Counted from the first letter of the stretch, positions 36,941 to 46,804 are shown. The stretch is DNA of 64,000 nucleotides from Microbacterium sp. (GCF_031178445.1 NZ_JAPSIY010000008.1:1-64000), one strand, 5' to 3'. The notes: generated by a model from the letters alone, not told the origin. Program-made: numbers and translations.

Positions 36941-38800
36941 TCAGCCTTTGTGCCGGGGCTTGCGGAACGGCCTGTCCTCACCGCGATCAGCGCCGCGCGA
37001 GCCGCGGTCATCACGCGGGCCGTACGACGGGCGCTCTCTGCGCTCGTAGCCGCCGCCTTCACGCGGTGCGCGCCGGCCGGCAGGACCACGATCGGGTTTG
37101 ATCTCGATCAGGCGCCCTGAGATGCGCGTGTCGCGCAGTCGGTCGAGCACGCCGGGATCCAGATTGACGGGCAGCTCCACGATCGAGAAGTCGGGCTTGA
37201 TCGCGATCGCACCGAAGTCGTCGCGCCCGAGTCCGCCTTCGTTCGCGAGAGCACCGACGATCTGGCGGGGTTCCACACGATGACGGCGCCCCACCTCGAT
37301 ACGGTAGGAGGTGTAGTCGCCGCGCCCCCTGCGCTCACGCGGTGCGCGGTCAGGACGTTCCTGACGCTCACGCGGCGGACGGTTGTCCCTCTCCACTGCG
37401 CGCGAGAGCTCGTCGCGCTCGGGATCGAGGAGCAGCGGTGTCTCGCCCTGCGCCACCACGGCCAGCGCTGCAGCGACATCGGCCTCCGGTACGTCGTTGT
37501 TGCGCACGTAATGGGCGATGATGTCGCGGAACGCCTCGATGCGACCGGTCTCCTGCAACGCCGACGTGATCGCGTCATCGAAGCGCGCGAGGCGCGTGGT
37601 GTTCACGTCCTCCGTGGTCGGAAGCTGCATCTGAGCCGGCTGCTGGCGCGTCGCCTTCTCGATGTGCTTCAGCAGGTACCGCTCCCGCGGGGTGATGAAG
37701 CTGATCGCATCGCCCGTGCGGCCCGCGCGGCCGGTGCGGCCGATGCGGTGCACGTAGGACTCGGTGTCGGTCGGGATGTCGAAGTTCACGACATGGCTGA
37801 TGCGTTCCACGTCCAGTCCGCGCGCGGCGACGTCGGTGGCGACGAGGATGTCGAGTTTGCCGTCCTTGAGCTGATTCACGCTGCGCTCGCGCTGCACCTG
37901 GGGCACATCGCCGTTGATCGCGGCCGCGGAGTAGCCGCGGGCGCGGAGCTTCTCGGCCAGCGCCTCGGTCTCGTTCTTCGTCCTGACGAACACGATCATC
38001 CCGTCGAAGTTCTCGACTTCGAGGATGCGGGTCAGCGCGTCGACCTTCTGCGCGTAGGAGACGACGAGATACCGCTGGGTGATGTTGGTGTTCGTCGCCG
38101 TCTTCGACTTGACGGTGATCTCCTCCGGATCCCGCAGGTACTGCTGTGCGAGCCGACGGATCGTCGCGGGCATCGTCGCCGAGAACAGCGCGACCTGCTT
38201 CTCCTCCGGCGTCTGCGCGAGAATCTGCTCGACGTCCTCGGCGAAGCCCATCTTCAGCATCTCGTCGGCCTCGTCGAGCACCAGGTAGGTGAGCTCGGAG
38301 AGGTCGAGCGTGCCCTTCGCGAGGTGATCCATGATGCGGCCTGGCGTGCCCACGACGATGTGCACACCACGACGCAGCGCGGACAGCTGCACTCCATAGC
38401 CCTGTCCGCCGTAGACCGGCAGCACGTGTACGCCCTTCATCCGCGAGGCGTAGGACTCGAACGCCTCGCACACCTGCAGGGCGAGCTCGCGGGTCGGGGC
38501 GAGCACCAGAGCCTGCGGCGTCTTCTGCGACACGTCAAGACGCTCGAGCACGGGCAGGGCGAAAGCGGCCGTCTTACCGGTGCCGGTCTGCGCCATGCCG
38601 ACCACATCGCGCCCCTGAAGCAGAGTGGGGATGGTGGCCGACTGGATCGGCGAAGGCGACTCGTAGCCCAGATCGCGGATCGCCTTGAGCACCGGCCCGG
38701 TGATGCCGAGCTCCTCGAAGCCGGGCTTCGCGTTCTCCTCAGCGCTCTCAGTCGAGGGGGAGTGGTCGGGCTCGGCAGCGGCGATATCGTCAGCAGTCAC
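36941..38800 (-). CDS. DEAD-box RNA helicase with RNA-binding tail
   Basis: A 619-residue helicase with Q-motif (GFEELGITGPVLKAIRDLGY), Walker A AQTGTGKT, DEAD box LVLDEADEM, SAT (LFSATMPATIRR), and HRIGRTGRAGRTG; then a DbpA-type RNA-binding domain (TSYRIEVGRRHRVEPRQIV) and a long Arg/Gly-rich tail (RRERPSYGPRDDRGSRG). It fits CsdA/DeaD proteins that help ribosome assembly and cold-shock mRNA decay. The GTG start has TATCGT 6 bases upstream on the minus strand, a leaderless arrangement. Confidence 0.95.
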   Translation of the reverse strand: MTADDIAAAEPDHSPSTESAEENAKPGFEELGITGPVLKAIRDLGYESPSPIQSATIPTLLQGRDVVGMAQTGTGKTAAFALPVLERLDVSQKTPQALVLAPTRELALQVCEAFESYASRMKGVHVLPVYGGQGYGVQLSALRRGVHIVVGTPGRIMDHLAKGTLDLSELTYLVLDEADEMLKMGFAEDVEQILAQTPEEKQVALFSATMPATIRRLAQQYLRDPEEITVKSKTATNTNITQRYLVVSYAQKVDALTRILEVENFDGMIVFVRTKNETEALAEKLRARGYSAAAINGDVPQVQRERSVNQLKDGKLDILVATDVAARGLDVERISHVVNFDIPTDTESYVHRIGRTGRAGRTGDAISFITPRERYLLKHIEKATRQQPAQMQLPTTEDVNTTRLARFDDAITSALQETGRIEAFRDIIAHYVRNNDVPEADVAAALAVVAQGETPLLLDPERDELSRAVERDNRPPRERQERPDRAPRERRGRGDYTSYRIEVGRRHRVEPRQIVGALANEGGLGRDDFGAIAIKPDFSIVELPVNLDPGVLDRLRDTRISGRLIEIKPDRGPAGRRAPREGGGYERRERPSYGPRDDRGSRGADRGEDRPFRKPRHKG

Positions 38801-38806
38801 CAGCCC

Positions 38807-38812
38807 ACGATA
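38807..38812 (-). promoter_or_regulatory. -10 hexamer TATCGT, leaderless promoter of the DEAD-box gene
   Basis: On the minus strand TATCGT ends 6 bases before the GTG start of the helicase. Confidence 0.55.
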
Positions 38813-38841
38813 GTGCCTGCGCCTGTACGGACGCCGGGCGC

Positions 38842-40542
38842 TCAGGAGCCCGACGTCAGTGCGAGGAGCTTCTCCTTCACCTGCCGGCGCAGCACCTTGC
38901 CGATCAGCGACTTGGGCAGCTCATCCACGACGAACACTCGACGCGGCACCTTGTACGGCGTCAGGATGCCGCGAGCGTACTCCCTGATCGCCTCCACATC
39001 GACCTCGCGATCGCCGTCCACGACGACCGCGGCGACGACCTCCTCGCCGGAATGCTCGCTGGGCAGACCGACGACCGCAGCGTCCGCGACGTCGGGATGC
39101 TGTCGCAGGGCACCCTCGACCTCCGTGGGCGCGACGTTGAAGCCGCCCGTGATGATGAGTTCCTTGATGCGGTCGACGATGCGGACGAATCCTGCCTCGT
39201 CGATCGTCACGATGTCTCCGGTTCGGAACCAGCCGTCGACGAAGACGGCATCCGTCTCCTCGGGCTTGCCGTAGTAGCCGGAGAAGACCTGCGGCCCGCG
39301 CACGATCAGCTCACCCGGTGATCCGGCGGGGACATCCGTCGTCGGATTCTCCGGGTCGACGACGCGGCATTCCGTGCCGGGAAGAGGAAGGCCGACCGTG
39401 CCTGCGACGCGGTGCTCGGCGACCGGGTTCGCCATTAGCACGGGGGAGCACTCGCTCAGCCCGTATCCCTCGACGAGGAATCCGCCGGAGGCGTCCTCGA
39501 AGGGCATGACGAGGTCGTGAGAGAGGGCCATGGCGCCTGAGATGGCCACCTTCGTGCCGCGGAGCGGTACACCCTTCGCCTTCGAAGCGGCCAGCAGCCG
39601 CTCGGCGATCGGCGGCACGAGGGGCAGGAACGTCGCCGGGTGCTTCTTCGTCACTTCGAGCACGAGATCGGGATCGAACTTCGGGAAGAGCACGAGACGC
39701 GCACCCATCGACATCGCGAAGGTGAGGCAGAGCGTGAGGCCGTAGGCGTGGAACATCGGCAGGACGGCATAGACGACGCAGCCGTCACCGCGGGTTATGG
39801 ACGGGACCCACGCCCTGGCCTGGGCGGCGTTCGCGAGCAGGTTGCGGTGCGTGAGCGCGGCCCCCTTAGGCGTGCCCGTCGTGCCCGAGGTGTACTGGAT
39901 GATCGCAAGATCGTCGGTCTCCGGTCGCGGGTGCGACGGGGAAAGCGGAGAGGAGCCGACGACCGCGCTCCAGGAGATCGCACCACGCACCCGGGCTGTG
40001 AGCGCCTCACGCGCGTCGCGCGCCTTCGCGATCGGCAGCTTCAGCGCCAGACGGGTGTGAAACGGCATGGCCTGCGTGACGTCCACGGAGATCAGGCTGG
40101 TCACGGTGAGGTCGGCGGGGAACTCCTGCACCGTCTCGACCACCTTGGTCCACACGATCGCATGCTTCGCGCCGTGGTCCTCGAACTGCTTGCGCAGCTC
40201 GCGAGGCGTGTACAGCGGATTGTGCTCGACCACGACGGCGCCCAGACGCAGGACGGCGTAGAAGGCGATGATGTGCTGCGGACAGTTCGGCAGCACGATC
40301 GCGACCGGATCGCCGGCCTTCACTCCGAGTTCCCTCAGTCCTGCCGCGGCACGGTCGATGGCGTCCTGCAGTTCGCGGTAGGACGTCTCGCGACCGAAGA
40401 ACTGCAGCGCCACAGCATCCGGGTAGTCACGGGCCGAGGCCGCCACGATATCGACGAGCGAGCCCGAGACGGGGGAGAGATCCTCGGGGACGCCCTCCGC
40501 GTAGCTGGAGGTCCACGGGCGAGGAGGAACGAACTCTGTCAC
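38842..40542 (-). CDS. fadD: Long-chain-fatty-acid-CoA ligase
   Basis: Activates fatty acids as acyl-AMP and then acyl-CoA. The 566-residue ANL enzyme has the AMP-binding motif IQYTSGTTGTPKGAALTH, VEGYGLSECSPVLMANP, GWFRTGDIVTIDEAGF and the C-terminal lysine region PKSLIGKVLRRQVKEKL. Chain length cannot be told from sequence. The GTG start has TAGGCT 7 bases upstream on the minus strand. It is 41 bases downstream of nothing related: the DEAD-box gene follows it on the same strand with its own promoter. Confidence 0.94.
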   Translation of the reverse strand: MTEFVPPRPWTSSYAEGVPEDLSPVSGSLVDIVAASARDYPDAVALQFFGRETSYRELQDAIDRAAAGLRELGVKAGDPVAIVLPNCPQHIIAFYAVLRLGAVVVEHNPLYTPRELRKQFEDHGAKHAIVWTKVVETVQEFPADLTVTSLISVDVTQAMPFHTRLALKLPIAKARDAREALTARVRGAISWSAVVGSSPLSPSHPRPETDDLAIIQYTSGTTGTPKGAALTHRNLLANAAQARAWVPSITRGDGCVVYAVLPMFHAYGLTLCLTFAMSMGARLVLFPKFDPDLVLEVTKKHPATFLPLVPPIAERLLAASKAKGVPLRGTKVAISGAMALSHDLVMPFEDASGGFLVEGYGLSECSPVLMANPVAEHRVAGTVGLPLPGTECRVVDPENPTTDVPAGSPGELIVRGPQVFSGYYGKPEETDAVFVDGWFRTGDIVTIDEAGFVRIVDRIKELIITGGFNVAPTEVEGALRQHPDVADAAVVGLPSEHSGEEVVAAVVVDGDREVDVEAIREYARGILTPYKVPRRVFVVDELPKSLIGKVLRRQVKEKLLALTSGS

Positions 40543-40549
40543 GGCTCAC

Positions 40550-40555
40550 AGCCTA
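40550..40555 (-). promoter_or_regulatory. -10 hexamer TAGGCT, leaderless promoter of fadD
   Basis: On the minus strand TAGGCT ends 7 bases before the fadD GTG. Confidence 0.55.
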
Positions 40556-40617
40556 CGCGCGATCGCTCTTACGCCCGGTGCGGGCCCCTGCTAGGTTCAG
40601 CCGGACGGGAGGTCGAC

Positions 40618-41202
40618 ATGGGCGTCATCATCGTGGAGCAGAACATCTCCGCCGACGGGTTCGCGGCCGACTCCGAAGGGGGGATCGGCTTCTTCTGGGA
40701 CGTCGACTTCGGCGACGAGTCGGATGCCGATACCGAGCAGCTGAGACGCATCGAGGCGATGGACGCGATCCTGTTCGGACGTCGGACGTACGAGATGTTC
40801 CGCGACTACTGGCCCTCGCGCACGGTGGACCAGGAACCGGTGTCGGGGCCGATGAACCGCATCCCGAAGCACGTGCTGTCCTCGACGCTCGAACACGCTC
40901 CCTGGGGCGACGGCGAGGTGCAGATTCTCCGCGGGTCGGCTGAAGCGGCCGCCGCCGACCTCCGTGAGCGATACGGATCGATCATCGTGTGGGGCAGCCT
41001 CGATCTCACTGATGCGCTGTTCCGCGTCGGCCAGGTCGACATCCTGCGTCTGCGCGTGCTGCCGGTCGTTCTCGGGCGCGGGCGATCGTTCGCACCCGAT
41101 GACATCCCTCACGTTCCGATGCAGCTGGTGCTCACCGACATCGGATCCACAGGGATCGTCACCCTCGAGTACCTCGTCGGCGGGCGGGCCGCGCGCGAGT
41201 GA
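40618..41202 (+). CDS. dihydrofolate reductase family protein (RibD C-terminal-like)
   Basis: A 194-residue protein of the DHFR/RibD-C fold: VIIVEQNISADGFAADSEGG at the start, AILFGRRTYEMFRDYWPSR, and VWGSLDLTDALFRVGQVDIL near the end. Members are stand-alone NADPH reductases of mostly unknown substrate; it is not the essential folate enzyme. The ATG has GGGAGG as Shine-Dalgarno and TAGGTT 20 bases upstream as probable -10. It precedes gatC by 26 bases but the latter has its own promoter. Confidence 0.88.
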   Translation: MGVIIVEQNISADGFAADSEGGIGFFWDVDFGDESDADTEQLRRIEAMDAILFGRRTYEMFRDYWPSRTVDQEPVSGPMNRIPKHVLSSTLEHAPWGDGEVQILRGSAEAAAADLRERYGSIIVWGSLDLTDALFRVGQVDILRLRVLPVVLGRGRSFAPDDIPHVPMQLVLTDIGSTGIVTLEYLVGGRAARE

Positions 41203-41216
41203 TCTCGCCCCTCTCA

Positions 41217-41222
41217 TAGACT
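41217..41222 (+). promoter_or_regulatory. -10 hexamer TAGACT, leaderless promoter of gatCAB
   Basis: TAGACT is followed by three GTG codons in a row. The 6-base spacing selects the third one, at 41229, as the start of gatC. Confidence 0.65.
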
Positions 41223-41228
41223 GTGGTG

Positions 41229-41528
41229 GTGTCTGAAATCACCCCTGATCTCGTGCGCCATCTCGGCGTGCTCGCGCGCATCAAGCTCACCGACGACGAG
41301 GTGACGCAGCTGACGGGTCAGCTCGACGTCATCGTCGACAACATCGCCAAGGTGTCGGAGGTGGCCACCCCCGAGGTGCCGGCCACCAGCCACCCCATCG
41401 CGCTGGCCAACGTCTTCCGCCCGGACGAGGTGGGGCAGACCCTCTCACCCGAGCAGACACTGCAGAATGCACCGGATGCCGCCGACGGCCGCTTCCGCGT
41501 CACCGCGATCCTGGGAGAAGAGCAGTGA
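41229..41528 (+). CDS. gatC: Asp/Glu-tRNA amidotransferase subunit C
   Basis: Small subunit that stabilises the GatA-GatB complex making Gln-tRNA(Gln) and Asn-tRNA(Asn). The 99-residue protein has the normal GatC layout: [35 protein letters not shown], and the C-terminal ENVF-like [15 protein letters not shown]. Two GTG codons precede the chosen one; the leaderless -10 spacing picks the third. The stop overlaps the gatA GTG by 4 bases. Confidence 0.95.
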   Translation: MSEITPDLVRHLGVLARIKLTDDEVTQLTGQLDVIVDNIAKVSEVATPEVPATSHPIALANVFRPDEVGQTLSPEQTLQNAPDAADGRFRVTAILGEEQ

Positions 41529-43039
41529 GGGACATCATCCGGATGACCGCGGCGGAGCTGGGAGAGAGGCTGAGCGCGGGGGAACTCTCCAGCGTCGAGG
41601 CCACCCAGGCCCATCTCGACCGCATCGCCGCCGTCGACGCCGACGTGCACGCGTTCCTGCACGTCAGCGAGCACGCTCTCGCAGCCGCCGCCGACATCGA
41701 CTCCCGCCGCGCCGCGGGCGAACAGCTCGGCGCGATCGCGGGTGTGCCCCTCGCCGTCAAGGACGTGCTCGTCACGACCGATCAGCCTTCGACGAGCGGT
41801 TCGAAGATCCTCGAAGGCTACATGTCGCCGTTCGATGCGACCGTCGTCGCCCGATCGCGCGCCGCCGGCCTGATCCCGCTCGGCAAGACCAACATGGACG
41901 AGTTCGCGATGGGCTCCTCAACCGAGCACTCGGCGTACGGGCCCACCCGCAACCCGTGGGACCTCGACCGCATCCCCGGCGGCTCCGGCGGCGGATCGGC
42001 GGCAGCCGTCGCGGCCTTCGAGGCTCCGCTCGCGCTCGGCTCCGACACCGGCGGGTCGATCCGCCAGCCCGCCCACGTCACCGGGACGGTCGGCATCAAG
42101 CCGACCTACGGCGGTGTGAGCCGGTACGGCGCGATCGCGCTTGCGTCCAGCCTCGACCAGGTCGGGCCAGTCACGCGCACCGTGCTCGACGCAGGGCTGC
42201 TGCACGACGTCATCGGCGGGCACGACCCCAAGGACTCCACGTCGCTCGAGGAGCAGTGGCCGTCCTTCGCCGAGGCAGCGCGCGAGGGATCCGCCGGTCA
42301 GGTGCTCAAGGGCCTCAAGGTCGGCGTCATCAGAGAACTCCCCGACTCGGGCTTCCAGAGCGGTGTCGCCGCTTCCTTCCATGACGCGCTCCGCCTCATG
42401 GAGGCGCAGGGCGCTGAGATCGTCGAGATCTCGGCACCGCACTTCGAGTACGGCGTGGCGGCCTACTACCTGATCCTGCCGGCCGAGGCATCGAGCAACC
42501 TGGCGAAGTTCGACTCGGTCCGCTTCGGCCTGCGCGTGACTCCTGGTGGGAATCCCACGGTCGAGGACGTGATGTCGGCGACCCGTGAGGCGGGTTTCGG
42601 CCCCGAAGTCAAGAGGCGCATCATCCTCGGCACCTACGCGCTGTCGGCCGGTTACTACGACGCGTACTACGGCAGCGCGCAGAAGGTTCGCACGCTGATC
42701 CAGCGCGACTTCGACGAGGCCTTCGCACAGGTCGACGTGATCGCAACCCCGTCGGCTCCGACGACGGCGTTCCGGATCGGCGAGAAGATCGACGATCCGC
42801 TGCAGATGTACCTGAACGACCTGACGACCATCCCCGCGAACCTCGCCGGAGTGCCTGGGATCTCGATCCCCTCCGGCCTGGCCGAAGAGGACGGTCTGCC
42901 CGTCGGCATCCAGTTCCTCGCTCCCGCCCGCCAGGACGCGCGTCTGTACAAGGTCGGCGCGGCCCTGGAAGCCGTGCTGCTGGATTCATGGGGTGCGCCC
43001 CTGCTCGACAAGGCACCGATCCTGGGAGGGACGCGCTGA
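41525..43039 (+). CDS. gatA: Glu-tRNA(Gln) amidotransferase subunit A
   Basis: Hydrolyses glutamine to give ammonia for GatB. The 504-residue amidase-signature enzyme shows [20 protein letters not shown] with the catalytic Lys, the Gly/Ser-rich [14 protein letters not shown], and the Ser-Ser-Lys triad serine in [17 protein letters not shown]. The GTG start overlaps gatC, and gatB starts one base inside the stop. All three subunits are therefore on one coupled message. Confidence 0.97.
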   Translation: MRDIIRMTAAELGERLSAGELSSVEATQAHLDRIAAVDADVHAFLHVSEHALAAAADIDSRRAAGEQLGAIAGVPLAVKDVLVTTDQPSTSGSKILEGYMSPFDATVVARSRAAGLIPLGKTNMDEFAMGSSTEHSAYGPTRNPWDLDRIPGGSGGGSAAAVAAFEAPLALGSDTGGSIRQPAHVTGTVGIKPTYGGVSRYGAIALASSLDQVGPVTRTVLDAGLLHDVIGGHDPKDSTSLEEQWPSFAEAAREGSAGQVLKGLKVGVIRELPDSGFQSGVAASFHDALRLMEAQGAEIVEISAPHFEYGVAAYYLILPAEASSNLAKFDSVRFGLRVTPGGNPTVEDVMSATREAGFGPEVKRRIILGTYALSAGYYDAYYGSAQKVRTLIQRDFDEAFAQVDVIATPSAPTTAFRIGEKIDDPLQMYLNDLTTIPANLAGVPGISIPSGLAEEDGLPVGIQFLAPARQDARLYKVGAALEAVLLDSWGAPLLDKAPILGGTR

Positions 43040-44556
43040 TGGCCGCCGCCAAGCTGATGGATTACGACAAGGCGCTCGAGCTGTTCGAGCCGGTGCTCGG
43101 CTTCGAGGTGCACGTCGAGCTCAACACGCGTACGAAGATGTTCTCCGACGCGCCGAACCCGGCCAACGACGAGTATCACGGCGCCGAGCCGAACACGCTC
43201 ATCGCCCCGGTCGATCTGGGGCTTCCCGGTTCGCTGCCCGTGGTCAACGCCACGGCCGTTCGATCGTCGATCAGCCTGGGCCTGGCACTCGGCTGCTCGA
43301 TCGCGGAGTCCAGCCGGTTCGCCCGCAAGAACTACTTCTACCCCGATCTCGGCAAGAACTACCAGATCTCGCAGTACGACGAACCGATCGCCTTCGAAGG
43401 CTCGGTCGAGGTCGAGCTCGAGGACGGCACGCTCGTGACGATCCCGATCGAGCGGGCCCACATGGAGGAGGACGCCGGCAAGCTCACGCACATGGGCGGC
43501 GCCACCGGCCGCATCCAGGGCGCGGAGTACTCACTGGTCGACTACAACCGCGCCGGTGTGCCTCTTGTCGAGATCGTCACCAAGCCGATCTTCGGCGCGG
43601 AGCACCGTGCTCCCGAGATCGCCAAGGCGTATATCGCAGCGATCCGCGACATCGTCCGCGGGCTGGGCATCTCGGAGGCGCGGATGGAGCGCGGCAACCT
43701 GCGCTGCGACGCCAACGTGTCGCTGCGTCCCCGCGGCCAGGAGAAGCTCGGCACCAGGACCGAGACGAAGAACGTCAACTCGATGCGCTCGGTGGAGCGT
43801 GCGGTCCGCTACGAGATCCAGCGTCAGGCGCAGATCCTCGCCGACGGCGGCACGATCATCCAGGAGACCCGTCACTGGCACGAGGACACCGGCACGACGT
43901 CACCAGGTCGCCCGAAGTCGGATGCCGACGACTACCGCTACTTCCCGGAGCCGGATCTGCTGCCAGTGCGCCCGCCGCGCGAGCTGGTCGAGGAGCTCCG
44001 TGCGGCGCTTCCCGAACAGCCCGTCGCCCGCCGCCGCCGGCTGAAGGCCGAGTGGGGCTTCACCGATCTCGAATACCAGGACGTGCGCAACAGCGGGCTG
44101 GTCGATGTGGTCGAGGCGACCATCGCCGCCGGCACCACCCCCGGTGCGGCGAGGAAGTGGTGGACCGGTGAGATCGCACGCATCGCGAACACTCAGGAGC
44201 GAGAGGTCACCGCACTCGTCGCCCCCGCCGATGTCGCCGCCGTGCAGAAGCTGGTGGACGAGGGCACGCTCAACGACAAGCTCGCACGCCAGGTGCTGGA
44301 GGGTGTCATCGCGGGTGAGGGCACACCGCAGCAGGTCGTGGATGCTCGGGGACTCGCGGTGGTCTCGGATGACGGAGCGCTGATCGCCGCGATCGACGAG
44401 GCGCTGACCTCTCAGCCCGACGTGCTCGCGAAGATCAAGGACGGCAAGGTGCAGGCCGCCGGGGCGATCATCGGCGCCGTCATGAAGGCGATGAAGGGCC
44501 AGGCGGATGCCGCGCGCGTCCGCGAGCTGGTTCTGGAGCGCGCCGCGCAGTCGTGA
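43039..44556 (+). CDS. gatB: Asp/Glu-tRNA amidotransferase subunit B
   Basis: Binds mischarged tRNA and transfers ammonia to the phosphorylated side chain. The 505-residue protein has [56 protein letters not shown], and the C-terminal helical/YqeY-like tail. The ATG lies on the gatA stop (TGATG). A perfect 13-bp hairpin ends the operon 10 bases after the stop. Confidence 0.97.
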   Translation: MAAAKLMDYDKALELFEPVLGFEVHVELNTRTKMFSDAPNPANDEYHGAEPNTLIAPVDLGLPGSLPVVNATAVRSSISLGLALGCSIAESSRFARKNYFYPDLGKNYQISQYDEPIAFEGSVEVELEDGTLVTIPIERAHMEEDAGKLTHMGGATGRIQGAEYSLVDYNRAGVPLVEIVTKPIFGAEHRAPEIAKAYIAAIRDIVRGLGISEARMERGNLRCDANVSLRPRGQEKLGTRTETKNVNSMRSVERAVRYEIQRQAQILADGGTIIQETRHWHEDTGTTSPGRPKSDADDYRYFPEPDLLPVRPPRELVEELRAALPEQPVARRRRLKAEWGFTDLEYQDVRNSGLVDVVEATIAAGTTPGAARKWWTGEIARIANTQEREVTALVAPADVAAVQKLVDEGTLNDKLARQVLEGVIAGEGTPQQVVDARGLAVVSDDGALIAAIDEALTSQPDVLAKIKDGKVQAAGAIIGAVMKAMKGQADAARVRELVLERAAQS

Positions 44557-44565
44557 CACGTTGTA

Positions 44566-44603
44566 CTCCGTCGGCTCCGGCGTTCGCGGGGGAGCCGACG
44601 GAG
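44566..44603 (+). terminator. rho-independent terminator after gatB
   Basis: CTCCGTCGGCTCC (44566-44578) and GGAGCCGACGGAG (44591-44603) form a perfect 13-bp stem with a 12-base loop. Confidence 0.8.
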
Positions 44604-44622
44604 CAGTGTCCGTGCCCGCAGG

Positions 44623-44628
44623 GAGAAT
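44623..44628 (+). promoter_or_regulatory. -10 hexamer GAGAAT, leaderless promoter of dinB
   Basis: GAGAAT ends 6 bases before the dinB ATG. No SOS-box-like palindrome is obvious in the short gap after the gatB terminator. Confidence 0.55.
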
Positions 44629-44634
44629 GGGCGC

Positions 44635-45912
44635 ATGGGACGCGGTGACGGATCGGGGCGGATGGTCTCGCCCGAAGGGGCCGATGACAGCGGCACCGGC
44701 ATCCTGCATGTGGACATGGACGCGTTCTACGCGTCGGTCGAGGTGCTGCACGATCCCTCCCTACGCGGCCTGCCACTGATCATCGGCGCACCGGACGGGC
44801 GTTCCGTCGTCTCCAGCGCGTCGTACGAGGCGCGTCGCTTCGGGGTACGCAGCGCCATGCCCGTGTCGCAGGCCCTGCGCCTGTGCCCGACCGCCCGCGT
44901 CGTGCCGCCCGACTTCCGGCGGTACCAGGCGGTCTCGCAGCAGGTGATGACCATCTTCGAGAGCATCACGCCGCTCGTCGAGCCGCTCTCGATCGACGAG
45001 GCCTTCCTCGATGTGCGGGGAGTGCGCCGTCTGTGGGGTAGTCCGGGAGAGATCGCGGTCCTGCTCAGGCGCCGTGTTCGCGACGAGGTCGGGATCACGT
45101 GCAGCGTGGGCGTCGCAGCGACGAAGCACGTCGCGAAGATGGCCTCGACGATCTCCAAGCCGGATGGCATGCTCATCGTCCCCGCTGCTCGGACGAGGGA
45201 GTTCCTCGATCCCCGACCGGTGAGTGCGATGTGGGGAGTGGGGCCGAAAGCGGCCGAGGCTCTGCAGAGGCGCGGTATTCGGCTCGTCAAGGATCTGCGG
45301 GAATCACCCCCGGAAGCGCTGGAGCGGGCGGTGGGGGCGGCCTTGGCGTCCCGGCTGCAGCAGCTGGCTCGCGGGCAGGACGCCCGTGCGGTCGAGACGC
45401 ACCGCGCGGAGAAGAGCATCGGACACGAGGAGACGTTCGATCGCGATATCGGCGACCTCGAGCTGCTGCGCTCGGAGCTGCTCAGGCTCGCTGATCGTGT
45501 CGGCGTGCGGTTGCGATCGTCCGGCTGGCAGGCGGGGGCGGTCTCGATCAAGATCAGGTTCGCCGATTTCACCACGCTGAGCCGCACGCTCTCACTCACA
45601 GAGCCCACGGATGTCGGGCAGCGCATCGGAGACACCGCGCTGACGCTGTTCGGTCAGCTCGATCGCCGCGATCCCGTGCGACTCGTCGGTGTGCGCGCCG
45701 AGAAGCTGCGGGAGGCGGGCAGCGGCGCTCTCGCCCTGTGGGACGATGACGCCGACCGGCGGCGGCTGGAGGGCACCCTCGATGACGCGCGTGCTCGCTT
45801 CGGGGTGGGGATGGTCACCCGCGCGCGTCACATCGGCCGTGGCGACGGTCGGGGTGCGCCGCAGCGACCGAACTCCGGCGCGGAGGGAAACCAGGGACCC
45901 GTCGTCGAGTAG
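44635..45912 (+). CDS. dinB: DNA polymerase IV
   Basis: Error-prone Y-family polymerase for translesion synthesis. The 425-residue protein has the catalytic motif HVDMDAFYASVEV, YEARRFGVRSAMPVSQAL, and the second acidic motif EPLSIDEAFLDVRG; then two helix-hairpin-helix regions and the little-finger domain. A C-terminal sliding-clamp motif is not clear in the basic tail (GAPQRPNSGAEG). The long first residues MGRGDGSGRM are an extension on the usual start. A leaderless ATG is indicated by GAGAAT. Confidence 0.95.
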   Translation: MGRGDGSGRMVSPEGADDSGTGILHVDMDAFYASVEVLHDPSLRGLPLIIGAPDGRSVVSSASYEARRFGVRSAMPVSQALRLCPTARVVPPDFRRYQAVSQQVMTIFESITPLVEPLSIDEAFLDVRGVRRLWGSPGEIAVLLRRRVRDEVGITCSVGVAATKHVAKMASTISKPDGMLIVPAARTREFLDPRPVSAMWGVGPKAAEALQRRGIRLVKDLRESPPEALERAVGAALASRLQQLARGQDARAVETHRAEKSIGHEETFDRDIGDLELLRSELLRLADRVGVRLRSSGWQAGAVSIKIRFADFTTLSRTLSLTEPTDVGQRIGDTALTLFGQLDRRDPVRLVGVRAEKLREAGSGALALWDDDADRRRLEGTLDDARARFGVGMVTRARHIGRGDGRGAPQRPNSGAEGNQGPVVE

Positions 45913-45915
45913 CGT
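45910..45915 (+). promoter_or_regulatory. -10 hexamer TAGCGT, leaderless promoter
   Basis: TAGCGT overlaps the dinB stop codon and ends 6 bases before the ATG of the next small gene. Confidence 0.5.
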
Positions 45916-45921
45916 TGAACC

Positions 45922-46239
45922 ATGCCGAATCTCGCAGTTGAACTCGGAAAGCAATCCGCCGCATTCGGAGTGAAGAGCGCCTATGGCGAACCGTTGGACG
46001 TCGACGGCATCGGGATCACGCCGGTCGCCATCACGTGGTCGGGTTTCGGCGCGGGCAGCGACGGTGAACGCGACGGCGGGGGCGGCGGCGGCGTCGCGAT
46101 ACCCGTCGGGGTGTATGTCCGCCGAGAGGAGGGCCTGAGGTTCGAACCGAACTTCGTGACCCTTCTGGCGGTCGCCGTGCCCTTCGTCTGGGTCACCGGG
46201 CGCGCCCTGGTGCGCATCATCCGTGCACTCAAGAAGTAG
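45922..46239 (+). CDS. glycine-rich GerW/YtfJ-like small protein
   Basis: A 105-residue protein with a central glycine-rich stretch (SGFGAGSDGERDGGGGGGVA) followed by PVGVYVRREEGLRFEPN and a C-terminal hydrophobic segment (VTLLAVAVPFVWVTGRALVRII). The pattern resembles the GerW (YtfJ) family seen in spore-forming Firmicutes and widely in non-sporing actinobacteria, though the match is weak. Its function is unknown. TAGCGT 6 bases before the ATG suggests a leaderless message. Its end overlaps the next gene by 17 bases. Confidence 0.7.
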   Translation: MPNLAVELGKQSAAFGVKSAYGEPLDVDGIGITPVAITWSGFGAGSDGERDGGGGGGVAIPVGVYVRREEGLRFEPNFVTLLAVAVPFVWVTGRALVRIIRALKK

Positions 46240-46804
46240 CGATCCGTTCGACGAGCGCCTCACCGCGGCCGTCGAACGTCTCATCGCCGCGATCGTCTCG
46301 ATGTCGGCGGCGAATCCTGTCGTGTTGATCGACGGCCGGAGCGGTGCGGGAAAGAGCAGCCTCGCCTCCCGGTTACGCGATGCGTGGCCCCTGAGCGGAC
46401 GCGTGCAGCTCGTGGCGCTCGATGCCATCTACCCGGGGTGGGACGGATTGGAGCGAGGCGCTGAGATCGCGCGCGAGAGCATCCTCGTCCCGCACGCCAG
46501 GGGCTCGATCGGAACGTGGCACCGGTGGGACTGGAAACGTCACGAGGCGGCGGAGGCGCACGCCGTGGACCCCGCTCTCGGCCTCATCGTCGAAGGATGC
46601 GGTGCCCTCACACCGTCGTCTGCACGCCTTGCCGATGTCACCGTATGGGTCGACGGTCCGGCCGCGACGCGCAGACGTCGCGCACTGGAACGCGACGGCG
46701 ACGCCTTCCGCACGCACTGGGACATGTGGGCGAGCCAAGAGGAATCCCACATCAGGGCGCACCGGCCCGAGCGCCTCGCTGACGTGCGAGTGGATGTGCC
46801 CTAG
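46223..46804 (+). CDS. P-loop nucleoside/phosphate kinase-like ATPase
   Basis: A 193-residue protein with Walker A GRSGAGKS (residues 38-45) in VVLIDGRSGAGKSSLASRL, a phosphate-binding VALDAIYPGWDGL, LIVEGCGALT and an Arg-rich lid (AATRRRRALERDGDAF), fitting small-molecule kinases of the uridine/pantothenate-kinase type. The substrate is unknown. The GTG start overlaps the upstream gene; an ATG 26 codons later is an alternative that keeps the P-loop. Its TAG stop interlocks with that of the opposite gene at CTAG. Confidence 0.75.
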   Translation: MHSRSSDPFDERLTAAVERLIAAIVSMSAANPVVLIDGRSGAGKSSLASRLRDAWPLSGRVQLVALDAIYPGWDGLERGAEIARESILVPHARGSIGTWHRWDWKRHEAAEAHAVDPALGLIVEGCGALTPSSARLADVTVWVDGPAATRRRRALERDGDAFRTHWDMWASQEESHIRAHRPERLADVRVDVP

